Positions 22,615 to 34,043 of a stretch of DNA of 64,000 nt are shown here, one piece after another. The DNA lies in NCBI GenBank assembly GCA_001599595.1, contig BCHH01000012.1:1108561-1172560 (forward strand). The letters are read 5' to 3'. The notes under the pieces were generated by a model. That model worked only from the letters and a program-made list of their open reading frames with translations, searched no databases and was not told where the DNA came from. Position 1 is the stretch's first letter; the number at the start of each line of letters is the position of its first letter. This DNA comes from Beverwykella pulmonaria (taxonomy: Eukaryota; Ascomycota; Dothideomycetes; Pleosporales; Melanommataceae). The position numbers were made by a program, and so were the translations under genes.

Positions 22615-24484
22615 ATGCCTTCGAAGTCTATAGACCCCAAGGATGCGCCTTTTCCCACGTTTCAGCTCGTCATTATCGGTAGCGTCCTCCGTGCCCTTAT
22701 CGTCATCTCCATATGGATTGATTTGGGAGCCTCCCATACTGACGCATCGCAGGAATATGTCGCTTCTCCGAGCCACTCGCATTCAATTCCATCCTCGCCT
22801 ACTCGTATGAGATGGTGAAGGACCTGGGCATTGTGGAGAAAGATGCAGCATTTTATTCAGGCCTACTGGTCTCCGCGTATGCCGTCGCGGAAGCGATGAC
22901 GGCCATGGGCTGGGGCGCTATCTCAGACGTCTATGGCCGAAAGCCCGTTGCCTTGATCGGCCTTGGCGGCGTTGCGCTATCGAGCATCATGTTCGGGCTC
23001 GCAAAGACGTATTGGGTGGCGTTAGCTGCGAGATTCATCGGCGGAGCGCTCAATGGCAATGTTGCCATCATGCAGGTATTTATATTGTCCATTTGGAGCG
23101 TGTTAGATATGCACGTTCATGCTAACTTCGCCCAGACCATGGTTGCCGAGATGGTCACCAATCCCGACCACGAACGTGAGTTTACGCCAACCTATCGTTT
23201 GGAATCTTCAACGGTGGCTAACCGAACGAAACAGCTCGAGCCTATGCAACCCAGCCCTTCGTATGGACCCTCGGCGGCATCATCGGATCAGCCATGGGCG
23301 GCTTCCTTGCCCAACCCGCGCGATTTTACCCCACGGTTTTTGACGAAGATGGCATATTCGGCCAATTTCCCTATCTCCTCCCAAATTTGGTCGCCGCCAT
23401 AGGCATCGTAGCAGCCATCATCCAGGGCATGCTTTTCCTGGACGAGACGAATCCCCGACATCGCGACAAAGATGACTGTAATGGTGACTTTATTGACGAG
23501 AGAACGCCACTCCATCGCCGAAGTCGCCATTCTATCTCGCGCGACCCGCATCAGCGCGACCGCACGCGCTCCATCTCTGTGGCGGAGAGCATGCGTCGGA
23601 TTCGCAAACAGCCGAGCTTCATGGAAGACGGGATGCCGATGCCTCTGGACCAGCGCTTTGATATTCGCCGATCGTCCTTTGGAACCATGCATTCTATCAA
23701 ACTCCCGCATGATCTGCATCCGCACCATTCTTCTCTACCCACCATCGAAGTGGTGCTCGAAGGCGACTCCAAACCGCGTCCACAAACGTTCAACTTCACC
23801 ATCATCATGCTTACGATTTCCCTGGTATTCATCTGCTACCACCAAATGGCCTACATAACTACGATGCCCGTCTACCTCCTTGACGAGCCGGGCACATCCC
23901 ACGGGTTCGACCTATCGGGCGGTCTCGGAATGACGCTCCACGATGTCGGCACCTTCCTAGCTGTCAACGGCTTCATCGCCCTCTTCATCCAGGGAGTGAT
24001 ATTTCCCCTTTTTGTCGAGAACGTGGGCGTCTGGCGAACCTTTGTCTGTATCACACTGGTGTATCCGATTTGCTACATTATCATCCCCTTTATTCCGCTA
24101 TTGCCGCCTTACCTTACTACGGCGAGCGTATATTTCTCTTTCACCGTCCAATCGTTCTTCGGCATCCTAGTCATTCCCTGCGCACTTATTTTGCTCAAAA
24201 ATGCGACGTCTTCTCCGTTAGTGTTAGGACGCGTCAACGGTCTCGCCATGTCGGCGTGCTGTTTAGCGCGGACGGTGTCCCCGCCGCTCGTAGGCGTGAT
24301 TTATAGCGCCGGCGGATCGGCGGCAGCGTGGATCAGTCTGGCGGTAGTGTCGATATTCGGTGTGATACAATTATACTGGGTACCCAGCGAGCACATTCAC
24401 AAGTTGAAGGTAGAAAGTGGGTTCAAGGCCACACCGGAGCACGAATACGGTGTCGATATCGAAGAGGCCGTTGAGGATTACTAA
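22615..24484 (+). CDS. MFS transporter (DHA1-like)
   Basis: Four exons (22615-22678, 22753-23075, 23136-23175, 23235-24484) give 558 residues. The MFS signature after TM2 is present as GAISDVYGRKP. Early blocks (GICRFSEPLAFNSIL, RFIGGALNGN) match the group containing plant zinc-induced-facilitator-like and yeast YCR023C-type transporters. A long, Ser/Arg-rich cytoplasmic loop (about 130 residues) separates TM6 from TM7, as in fungal members of this group. Substrate cannot be told from sequence. Exon 3 is only 40 nt. Confidence 0.88.
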
Positions 24485-26795
24485 GTTTTTGGATTAGACG
24501 AAGAGCAAGGAGATAGAGGAAGTATAGTCGAGGTTGGGGATGGTATTTATGATACTTGCATCGGAGCGGCATGAGTGAGCGTTGTTTTGATTTTCCATGG
24601 CTTGACTTATCTGTTAGCGACGCATGGATTGCCAACTTGGAACAGATTGTATGTGCTTGATTTGAGGTGATGGATGATAATAGTAATTTCATGAGATACT
24701 TGTGCGGGATTTCAGTCACGTTTTGGATGATTTGTTGGACGCTTCAGGAGATTATTAGGAGTTAATGAGCTCATGACATTTGATGTTTTTAGCGTTTGTC
24801 GATTTATGTTGTTGGAGTCCGAGTTTTGAATATAGATTATACTACGACACGAAAGCCTGTTGGCAACTATAACGCTGCTCTATGAACTCGTGCTGATCCT
24901 TCAAACACATTCTAGAACCCCGTAAGATGGACTTGCTTGGTATCGACTAGCGCTTCTGCACCACATGTACGCTTAATCTTCATCCTCGGAGATTCTCGCT
25001 TGCCGAAACTGAAGTAATGTTGTTGAACATGAGAAGTTTTTCGAGGTTGCAGTGCGGAGATGGAATCGAGATTTGAATTAAACACAGCTAAATTGAGTCA
25101 AGGTATTTACCCTTTGACGTGGGGCCAATCTAGCGTCAATAATCTTTTGTCAGCTCTATCAAATCTATGCTAGGAAAAAAAACCTTGCCGTCATCAGAGC
25201 AGCCGAGCGCCATCTTCGTCCTACGGCAAGTTGAAGCCTCGAGAAGTATAAGGCGGTAGCTTTGCTATGAGCTTGTACGCCAGAGAAAGGAACCGTATTA
25301 TTAGTAGAGAGATAATCTACTTATAACATTCACTTCTACCTTTATGAACCAGAGAGTGTAGGCCAGTTCTTTGAGGAAGCTCGCATTAAGATCCTAGTAT
25401 TAAAGCTGTCAACTCAAAGCATAAACTATGTTAATCTTCAACTTGAGTTGGGCTTACCTTATCGTAGGCCGCTTCAACGAGAGATGTGATTCCTTCCCAC
25501 TAGTAAAAGATCCTTTTATGATCCTGTGAGACGCTGATGGCAGACTTCTTCAAAGCAATAGAGGCCTTGTGCTAGGGTAAAACCTGCTCCAACCCAATGA
25601 ATTCATTTTTTCTTCTCATTGCCGCTACCAAGTATAAGCCCGCATCCACACCACCCACCTCCGGTACCAATATACATCACCCACCTTAGTTACCACTTCC
25701 ACATCATCCATTTGCATTAGTGTCTAATCACGCCTAATCCACATCCACCGATAGCGTGCTACCAATTCTAGCGGTGGGTACCTTTCTTTCTTACGAAATT
25801 TTAACATTACATGCTCATGGTTTGCTACCTTTGACGGGTCCTGCGATGTCGCCTACATCATACACAGTTCTCCCTATATAAAGAAAACATTCCAGCGACA
25901 ATGGCGATTGCTTGGCCTTCCAATACATCTACAAAAATGGCGGATTTATAAACTTCCCAAGCTTGAGAATCTACAGTACACCATCTCGCTAGAGGTCGAA
26001 GTTGGGAAATTCAAAACACTCTTTCTACCCAATTCGTTTGGGTATACCTGGACAAGGTATGTACTCATGAGATGTCATTCCAAGTATTTCCGGGGGGAAT
26101 GTTTATACTTCGCAAAAAGGTGGAACAAGTTCTTGAGGCCTTCAGATTGGGCACATGAAACATTCAAAAAGCAAGATGGAAATACCTATACACAAGTCCA
26201 TGAACTTGAAGTCACCAACGGCGATCTGAAGGACTCCATACCTTCTATAATATAATACATTAGACCCCAGCTCACCAAGCATAATTGCACAACAAGGGCG
26301 TATTTTGATCCCCCGGGCCACTGTGCGCACCTGTAAGGGAAGAAAAAGAGGGAAAGAAGAGGGAAGGGAGGCCGAAGAGCTGTGTATATATACCTATCCA
26401 GCATCCTGTTTCAGTTCTTCGACCAAGGCTACGAAACGAAGAAGATCATTGACATAGCATACTCACATTTGATGTCGTCAAATCACTTGTTGGCAATCAT
26501 CATCAGCTGCAAAATCATCTCTGCCAGACACAGAGGGCCTTATAGCGGGAGAGGAGAGGGAATAGATATGTCTACAGTCAGTGTGGTACGTTAAAACATG
26601 GGTCGAAAATCAACACGGCTTGTAAAGATATGGTCTAACCATAGAATTGAAAAAAAATGCAGACATGTGTATTCTAGTACGAAACGCCGAAAATCGCCCT
26701 GCTGACCATTTATCAAAACAGCCACTGCTCAGCATAATCCACATTCAATTCCATCTCATCTAGTGTAAAAGTACATTCCTATTAGTTTCCTAAAC
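24485..26795. other. 2.3 kb gene-poor interval
   Basis: Only short frames without recognisable domains, for example a 115-codon plus-strand frame at 25908-26255 lacking an ATG. Minus-strand frames near 25200-25600 look faintly coding but broken; I could not assign them. Confidence 0.4.
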
Positions 26796-28592
26796 TTACT
26801 TGAACTCTGCATCCACACTCTCAAAGTTTTCCAGAAAGCTCTGGAAGCAAATAACCCCAAGACCAGGATCCAGACTTCCTGTCGTTGCGCGGATACTGTG
26901 CATACTCAACTGCGGAATCCCACAATCGATCGCTCTGATACCTGTAGCAGCGCTCAACATGGGACCGACCGTTCCTCCACTCCTGGAATCGTTCCTGATT
27001 TGGAAGACTTGCAGCTTACTCCCCGAGCGCTCTGCACAGCGTTGCAAGACAGCTGTGGACACGGCGTCTGTTGTCATATGCGCGTTCGAGTCTGCAGATA
27101 TAGCAGGTCCGATGTTGAGGCGCGGGGCGTGGTTCTCAAGGTACGAGCCAAGGAAGTTGGGATTCACGGCGTGGCACACATCCGAAGAGACGAGGAAAGA
27201 GTTCGCATAAGTCCGAGATACAAGACTGGAGACACTCTTTGTAGCGAAGGAATCGACGATGCGCTCGATGACTGAGGGGAGGAAGTTTCCGCGTGCGCCT
27301 TGGCGGAGCAGAGAACCGACTTCTTCGTCGTCGAAGAGGGCAACAATCTTGATTTGGCCGGAAGATGAGGTAGTGGAGGAAGAGGTGCTGTTGAGGAGGG
27401 CTTGGATGGCAGCCCACGAGCAGAGCTTGTCATCAATTCGACCCGCGAAAATGAACTCTTTGTCCAGGCCGCCAACAGTGGCGGGCTGGACGTCGAAGAG
27501 CTCGAGTTCCCAATTAACGATGCTTGAGTCTGTATCTTGTTAGCGCTTATATAATTAAGAAGCGTACTTGAACTTACAGTCAGCGACACTGAGCTCCCTA
27601 CAGATGGCCTTCACAAGACGTTCTGGCTGTGTCGCCGTGAAGGCACCCTCACCACCAAGGATGGCTGGCTTCCAGTTCTCGTCTTCAGAGGCAGCGCCGA
27701 TATCCGAGTTGTCGAGCCCGATGATAGGTACCATCTGCGTTTCCTTATTGAAAGGTCCAACAGACGGCGCCCCAAAATGCGGTGCTAGTGTTGGAATCCT
27801 CGCAATCGGCCAATCCAGCTTGACCAGCTTCGTAACAATCTTGTTACCCTCCTTGACCAAGACTCTACCACCAATACCCAAATCTCGGTCCCACCATGTG
27901 TTGTTCAAAGCTCCAGCATACGGCGCAACACCCAGCTGCACGAAGCCCGCCTTCGTTCTCAACTTCGGAATCGGCTTCAGCTTCGCCGTCAACGCGTCGA
28001 TATGGCCCGCGATGATAGCAGCTCCATTGCCAGGCACGTAGCCGTCTCCGAGATGGAAGGCAATCAACGAACTGCCGTTGCGAGGAACATAGTATTTTCC
28101 GCCCCTTTCAAGATCCCAGCTATCGCGCTCAGTGAGCTTTTTATACCCATTCTTCTCAAGATCCTCCGCTACAGCGTCTACCGCGTGGAACACCGTCGGA
28201 TTCGCAGTCATGAAGTCCGTGAACGGCTTTGTGTATTTTTCAGGTCCATCCTTCTCCCTCTTCGGCGCGTCATTTCGCTGACCGAACGCTGGTATCTCCG
28301 GGATCGTGGGTATCTTTACCTTCGGTGGGACGGGAGGCGGAGTTTCAGACTTCTGGGGCGGCCAGCCAAAGCTGTCGTCGAAATCGATCAAGTTATCGAA
28401 GGGAGCTGCGATACTATGGCGTACCATAGGTTGTTGCGGCGTCGTTCGTGCATGGATGAATGGGTTTAGACGTTGGCGTTGTACTGTTGTGTAGGTGCGG
28501 GACAGGCTGGCGTGTCGTGGAGGTGGCGAAGGGTTGGAGTAGAGGTCTGCCGTCGAGACAGTCTTGCGGAGAGAGGGCTGGTTCTTGGTCAT
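26796..28592 (-). CDS. M18 aspartyl aminopeptidase with N-terminal extension
   Basis: Two exons (27578-28592 and 26796-27529; 48-nt intron) give 582 residues. The metalloprotease domain starts near residue 118. Metal and catalytic blocks of family M18 are visible: AGHIDAL (His197), FAGRIDDK, FDDEEVGS, SSDVCHAVNPN and, near the end, IPQLSMHSIRATTG. M18 enzymes remove N-terminal Asp/Glu in cytosol or vacuole. The first ~115 residues are low complexity, Pro/Ser-rich and not part of the catalytic domain, longer than in typical cytosolic members. The stop overlaps a GTAAGT, so a further C-terminal exon is possible. Confidence 0.9.
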
Positions 28593-29394
28593 TGTATTAA
28601 GCGTATTGGAGGGATATCGAAATGTGGAGAGTGGAGAAGGGAAAGTGGAGAGCGGAGAGATGGAGAGACGTAGCTCAAGCGACGCAGTCGTCGTAGTGAT
28701 GTACGCAAGCTCACGTGCACTGCCACTGTGGCGCGTACCTGCCTGAAATGGAAAGCATCGACCATCCAATGACGACCGCAAACAGTCGAAATGTCAGCCA
28801 CGGCTTATTTTTACGAAGTTATGGGCTTGCCCGAAGGCTCGTGACAGACTGTTGGGCGGAGGGACTTGAGCCCGTCGACTCGAGTCTAGCGATGAGAAGT
28901 TAAGACGCGTTCGTCGTAACATGCCAACACGGCACCAGATAGTGTTTAGGCTACGAAGAGAGTACTGAGTAATAAAAACTACATAGTGGGACGCAATCAT
29001 TCACGTTGGCATTTCCCATATTCATTAGCCTTCCTCCCCTATTCTCTCGATTCTTCTCCAGTCTGCCTTTCCTCTTGCGGATAAACGCCGCCAAAATACC
29101 TGAACATACTAACACCCATGCAATGCTATGGACCTAGGAAAATCAACGAACAACAAGAGACATCGTGCAAGGGAAGCCGGGCATCTAAACACGTAAGCAG
29201 TCAATCATCTCGTAGAATGAGACGAAAGCTGGGCCTACGTCAGATGGGTAATGGAGTGCAAGGCCAAGAAGGGACATTGGAGCAAGCGAATGCTCTTGAA
29301 TGAGGCCCCGCTCCATGTCAGCATTCGGAAAAGGGGGAATCGTAGAAAGGAAATGGATGCCGGTATGCTGCTGGCAAGGATCATACTGGTGGTG
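28593..29394. other. intergenic, no supported gene
   Basis: 5' flank of the aminopeptidase gene and 3' flank of GLC8. No convincing coding frame. Confidence 0.45.
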
Positions 29395-30319
29395 CTACTG
29401 GCCGTTGGGAAGGGTAGATGACGGGACGGGAGGCTCGGTGTCTTCGTCCTCGTCGAGATCCTCTGGGTGGCTATCACGCAAGGTTAGCTCTTGAAGATGC
29501 CCCACATAGCCTGGCCAACATACCCAAGCAGATCCTTGACGTTCCGCATCTCGTAGTGCTTCTTCCGCATCTCCTCGAACTTTCGGTGCTTCTCCTGCTC
29601 CTCCGGCGTCATGTGTAGGTATTCCTCGCCATGATGCCCCACGTCTCCTTCACTATCTGGCTCGACTATAACTCGCTTCTCGCTCTCGGGCGTGTGGGAC
29701 TGGCGAGGCGCGTCCAGCTCGGGCTCGCCGAGATCGAACTCGGGGATGTCCTCGATCTTTTGCTTGCGGGTCCTGGGCTTGCTGTCCAATTCGTCCACAT
29801 TGAGCTCCTCGGCGTTGAGCATCTCGATCTCGGCATCATCATCGGCTGGATCGTAGTCTTTCACAAACGGCGTTTTTGGCTCGTCGATCTTCATCGTGCT
29901 GTCCCGCTGCTGCTCAGTAAGGTAGAGATTCGCCTCGTCCCATTTCAACCTCGGACTATTTTCGTCGGCATGGGCGCTTGTTCCCGACTGTCGGCGGGAT
30001 GCAGATCCGCGGGGATTGGAAGATGACCGGCGGTGTGTGGCAGGGCCGGCATTCTTCAGCGTGTTTTCGAGCACGATCTCCTTCTCTGACAGCTCGCGTC
30101 CAAATGCGGGTCGATCAACAGAACGTACCGGGGCGAGAGGCGCCTCGTCGGTCGTGGGAGAAGTTGTCTGCGAGGTAGAGCGGTAGGAGCTGGAGTTCTT
30201 GAGGATGCCTGCGGTCGTGTTAGTTTGCAGAGGGCCGACACATGGCGGGGTAAACGCATACCCTTGGGCCGCTCTGGGTGCTGGGTAGGGGAGTGCAGTT
30301 TGGGCGAGTGCTGTGTCAT
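29395..30319 (-). CDS. GLC8: protein phosphatase 1 inhibitor-2 homologue
   Basis: Three exons (30262-30319, 29524-30208, 29395-29470) give 272 residues. Inhibitor-2 hallmarks occur in order: PKGILKNSSSY at the N-terminus (PP1-binding KGILKN), LKWDEANLYLTEQQRD, the phospho-regulated Pro-directed site DEPKTPFVKDYD, and the helical HYEMRNVKDLLGHPEDLDED. Intron 2 (29471-29523) was set because it restores LLGHPEDLDEDEDTEPPVP, the usual acidic tail; reading through gives an unrelated short end. GLC8/IPP2 binds and modulates PP1 (Glc7). Mostly disordered, as expected. Confidence 0.92.
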
Positions 30320-32282
30320 GTTTGCGGTGTTGGGTGGTGAACGACGAGGAGGTGGATAGACGGGGGTTTGAAGAGGGAAGAAGAGTTGCTGTTTGTCGGG
30401 CACGTGGACGCCGAAGGCCGTCCGGTGGTGGGGTGATTTGCGGCTGGATCTCGTAGCTCGCTCGCGTTCGAGCCGAAAGGTGGATGGTAGCAGCAGCGGA
30501 AGACGTGTTGCAATAGTGGGGGCAGTGGGTGAGTGCAGTCAATGTGGGCCGAGGGAAGTCGCAACGGAGGTCGTGGAGGGGTTGTGTTGGCTGTTGGCTG
30601 GGTGAAGAGGCAGGTAGGCGAATGACGTAGCCGCATGCAGTGTTAGCCTCATTCTCGCTGCAGGGCGGGCATAACTCACCACTCACGATGCAAGCGAAAT
30701 ACCTTCTACTAGATACAACTGTGCTGCAGAGATGTAAACTATTCTTTGGCACTACTTTGCGTATTTGGCCTATAGGGTAACGAGTAACAAGAAACTGCGA
30801 CGATAGAGTGGAGATGCTGCCCCCCCAGATGTGCAGTCCCCTTCACTTTATACATCACCACATCATGCGCTTTTTCAAAATGCCATGGCCATCTTCAAAA
30901 TGCGGCCTTGTCGGCGGCGGCTTGACATGCAGGCACACTCACCCACCAGAAACTCGACAAATCGGAAGCGAAGCCACGGCGAAGGGTCACAGGCAGCACT
31001 GGTGGCACCGCGCAATTTGGGGAGGCCATGTCTTGCATTTGTCTACCTCCTGCCAACTCTACACTGTCACCTTCGATGAAAAGCCAAAAAAATTCGGCAT
31101 ACGGCTTCTTGCAGAATGCGTAAAAGGGTGCAAGGTAACATTGATCTCTTCGCTCCGCGCGTAGATTCAGGGTCCGTGGCTGCAATGCGCCCCATATCTG
31201 CTTCCCGCAGGGAACATGATGCCTCGATGCAGGCGCTCAACCGGTTTCCACATTCACTGCGGTCAAGGCAGAATCACGACTCAGAGCACCGATCTGTGAG
31301 GATGGGCTGATTTCTATGTGGCGCTCGGTAATCCCAAAGAATTTCCAGTCTCGACAGCCATGCGGGCGCCGGTGGTCACGCAAAGAAGGTCCACTGTTGA
31401 GGTACCGTTAGCAGGCAGGCCTTCAAATGACTCGAGAGGGTACAAGCGGTCATGTAACGAGTAATCAGACTTTGCCTTGGAACTTCAGGCCCAACCGAAG
31501 CGCTGCAGAGAGAATCTACAGCAGTGTAATGCCTGGCTGGGCGTCAGACTACCAGAAGTAGAAATTGTCATCCCGAACGAGGCAGCTTGGAGCTAGGAGA
31601 CGAAAGAAAAGGTACCTACCTGGTTTGACTCAGAAAATTCGCAGCACCGCGGCTGAGACAGCATCCACAGTCTCCTACACGACGGGCGCGTGACAAGGAA
31701 ATGTCCCTGCTATTTGGTCATCCCCATTTCATGGAAGCCGCAGAAGCGGCCCTCGTGACGATGGTTTTAGAAGAGGGGTGGCGTCTTCTGGGCCGTCTCT
31801 GGGATCGCCAGCTGAGTTGTGCGTTGTGTATAGCTGGCGACGAAGAAGAGTCGGCCGGTGTGGAAGAGAAGGAAAAGGCTGCGGGCAGCGCGAAGAAAAG
31901 GAAAAGCTGGGCGAGTATGCGCTAGCCCGGGATTCGCCGCACAGACGCGCGCTTGCCGCTTGCTCAAACCTTTCTCTGAACCGACGAACTCCACCAGCAA
32001 CACCTCCACTCACGATTCACCACCTATCACCCAGATTATCTCCCCAGGCTGCAAGCCACTTCCACACACCTCAATACCGCATTTCCGTCTGATACCAAGC
32101 TCCTGCACGCGACCGCCCACCAAGCTCCTCCGCGCGCCGCCTCTGACGTCCGTCACAGCATTGGCCGTTGGCCCGCCAGCACTCCTCCTGCCGCTTGTTC
32201 GCTCTTTTGTCCCACCAAGCTCTCCGCAGAGGAACATTGTGCCCTCCCCCCACCCTATTTTCCTGTCTTCCTTTAGTCGTCA
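30320..32282. other. intergenic region between GLC8 and eIF4E genes
   Basis: About 2 kb with overlapping short frames on both strands but no domain. The last ~300 bp are GC-rich with pyrimidine tracts, consistent with a promoter and 5' leader for the eIF4E-like gene. Confidence 0.4.
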
Positions 32283-33467
32283 ATGGCCAGCAGTGACAAT
32301 CTATGGACCCGCCGCTCCAAGTACGCTCATCTCGATCCTTGCCATCTCAACCCCAAAGACTAACCGCTCGCCCACAGCACCAGCAAGCTCTCCCTGTCCA
32401 TGTCCAATTCGGACCAACATAGCGACAAGCACGATGCCCCGTCCCGCGCATTCTCGGCCACAAAGCGCTTCGGTGGCGATAGCTCATCGCACGGCGGTAG
32501 AAACCCGTTCAATGCCATCTCGCCATTGACGGGCGGCGGTCTTGCCTCTCCGACGACTGCGGGGTCCACCGCCTTTGGCCTGGGGTCAGGCGCATTCGCG
32601 TCGTTTGGGTCGTCAAAGACGCCCAAGACGCCGGGCACTGCGTTTGATTTCAAGACGGCCGTCGCATCCAATGCAGCGCCGACCACGCCTGGGGACAAAA
32701 AGGAGAAACCGGCGAGCAAGCCCATAAACACCTCTCGTAAAGAGTCCATGTCGACAACCACTTCGGAAGAGGCGGCGAGCTCGTCGGGTCCGCTGGATCC
32801 CAGCACTCCCTGGCCGTTGAAATACTCCTGGGTGATCTGGTACCGGCCGCCGACACCCAAGAACTCGGACTACGAGAAATCCACGAAGCCCTTGTGTCGC
32901 ATAACTACGGCGCAGGAGTTCTGGAAGGTGTTTAGTCACCTCAACCGACCTTCGATTCTACCCACCGTGTCCGACTATCATTTCTTCAAGGAAGGCATTC
33001 GCCCCGTCTGGGAGGATGATGAAAACAAGCGGGGCGGAAAGTGGATCATGCGCCTGAAAAAGGGCGTGGCGGACCGCTACTGGGAGGAGCTGCTCATGGC
33101 GCTGATTGGCGATCAGTTCCTCGAGGCGGCAGACGAGGTGTGCGGCTTCGTGCTGAGCGTGAGGAGCGGCGAGGATGTGTTCAGCATCTGGACGAAGAAC
33201 GACGGTGGGCGGAACATCAAGATCCGGTACGTCCCTACTCGTGAATGACTGACTGGTAACCCACTAATACCTACTGAAAGTGAAACGGTCAAGCGCGTGC
33301 TCAACCTTCCCGATGGAACTATGATCACGTGGCGCAGTCACGATGAAAGCATCTCGCAGCGCTCAGCCATCGACCAGGCGCGCCACGACAAGACGCATGG
33401 CCAAGAGAAACGGCGGGTTGTCTCCACAGACGAGTCGCTTCGGGAGAAGGCCACCGCTGGCCCTTAG
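32283..33467 (+). CDS. class II eIF4E (4EHP/eIF4E2-like)
   Basis: Three exons (32283-32320, 32378-33226, 33281-33467) give 357 residues. The eIF4E fold starts near residue 155 (WPLKYSWVIWYRPP) and shows EFWKVFSHLNRP, VWEDDENKRGGKWIMRLKKG, YWEELLMALIGDQF and VKRVLNLP. The first cap-stacking Trp of class I eIF4E is replaced by Tyr178 (NSDYEKSTK), while the second, Trp224, is kept. This Tyr/Trp pair and FFKEGI mark class II (4EHP). Such proteins bind the cap weakly and usually repress translation. About 150 disordered Ser/Thr/Gly-rich residues precede the fold. Confidence 0.9.
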
Positions 33468-34043
33468 CCTCTCATCCCATTTGGCCACTCATTCTCTTCC
33501 ATCCCTTTCGTCGACATTTTTCCTTTAGCATGCATTGTATGGGTTGAATGAATTTACCGGGTCCGGTTAGCGTGCGGTTCTTTGGCATTGACTTTACGGC
33601 TAGGCTCTTCAGTGGACGAACTTCGGTTGGGTGGTGGGAAGCGTCCTTGTTCTTCTTCTTCGATTGCGATGCGATTTGTATTATAACACGCCCGCGATGG
33701 GCTTGGGTAGGGTCTGGCGGGTTGACTATGCATGCATGTGGGTGGGGTGACCGCAAAGAGATGATGCCGAACACGAACATGAACTTGGCCGTGCTGTGAT
33801 ATTTTTCCTCCCTTTTCGTAAGGGCCCGTGATGTCGTCTGCGTGGTGGAGTTGATTTGCTTTTCCTGCGATGCAGCGCACGGTCCAGTCCGACGTCAACC
33901 TTGGATTCCGACACACTTGACAATGAGCTGCCTTCACTTTGGCCCTGCCTTCCACCTCACCATGAGTCTTTCGTCTGGCCTCAGCCCTCGCCTTGCTTCC
34001 ATGCCCACCCGCCCCCACCCACGGCGTCTCTGCTAGCAATCCA
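33468..34043. other. intergenic, no supported gene
   Basis: A long minus-strand frame (33554-34684) crosses here but overlaps the coding exons of the next gene, has no domain and is treated as a shadow. Confidence 0.45.

Noticed and set aside
31858..32529. 223-codon plus-strand ORF before the eIF4E gene
   Set aside because: No domain, Pro/Ser-rich shadow that overlaps the eIF4E-like coding exons in another frame.
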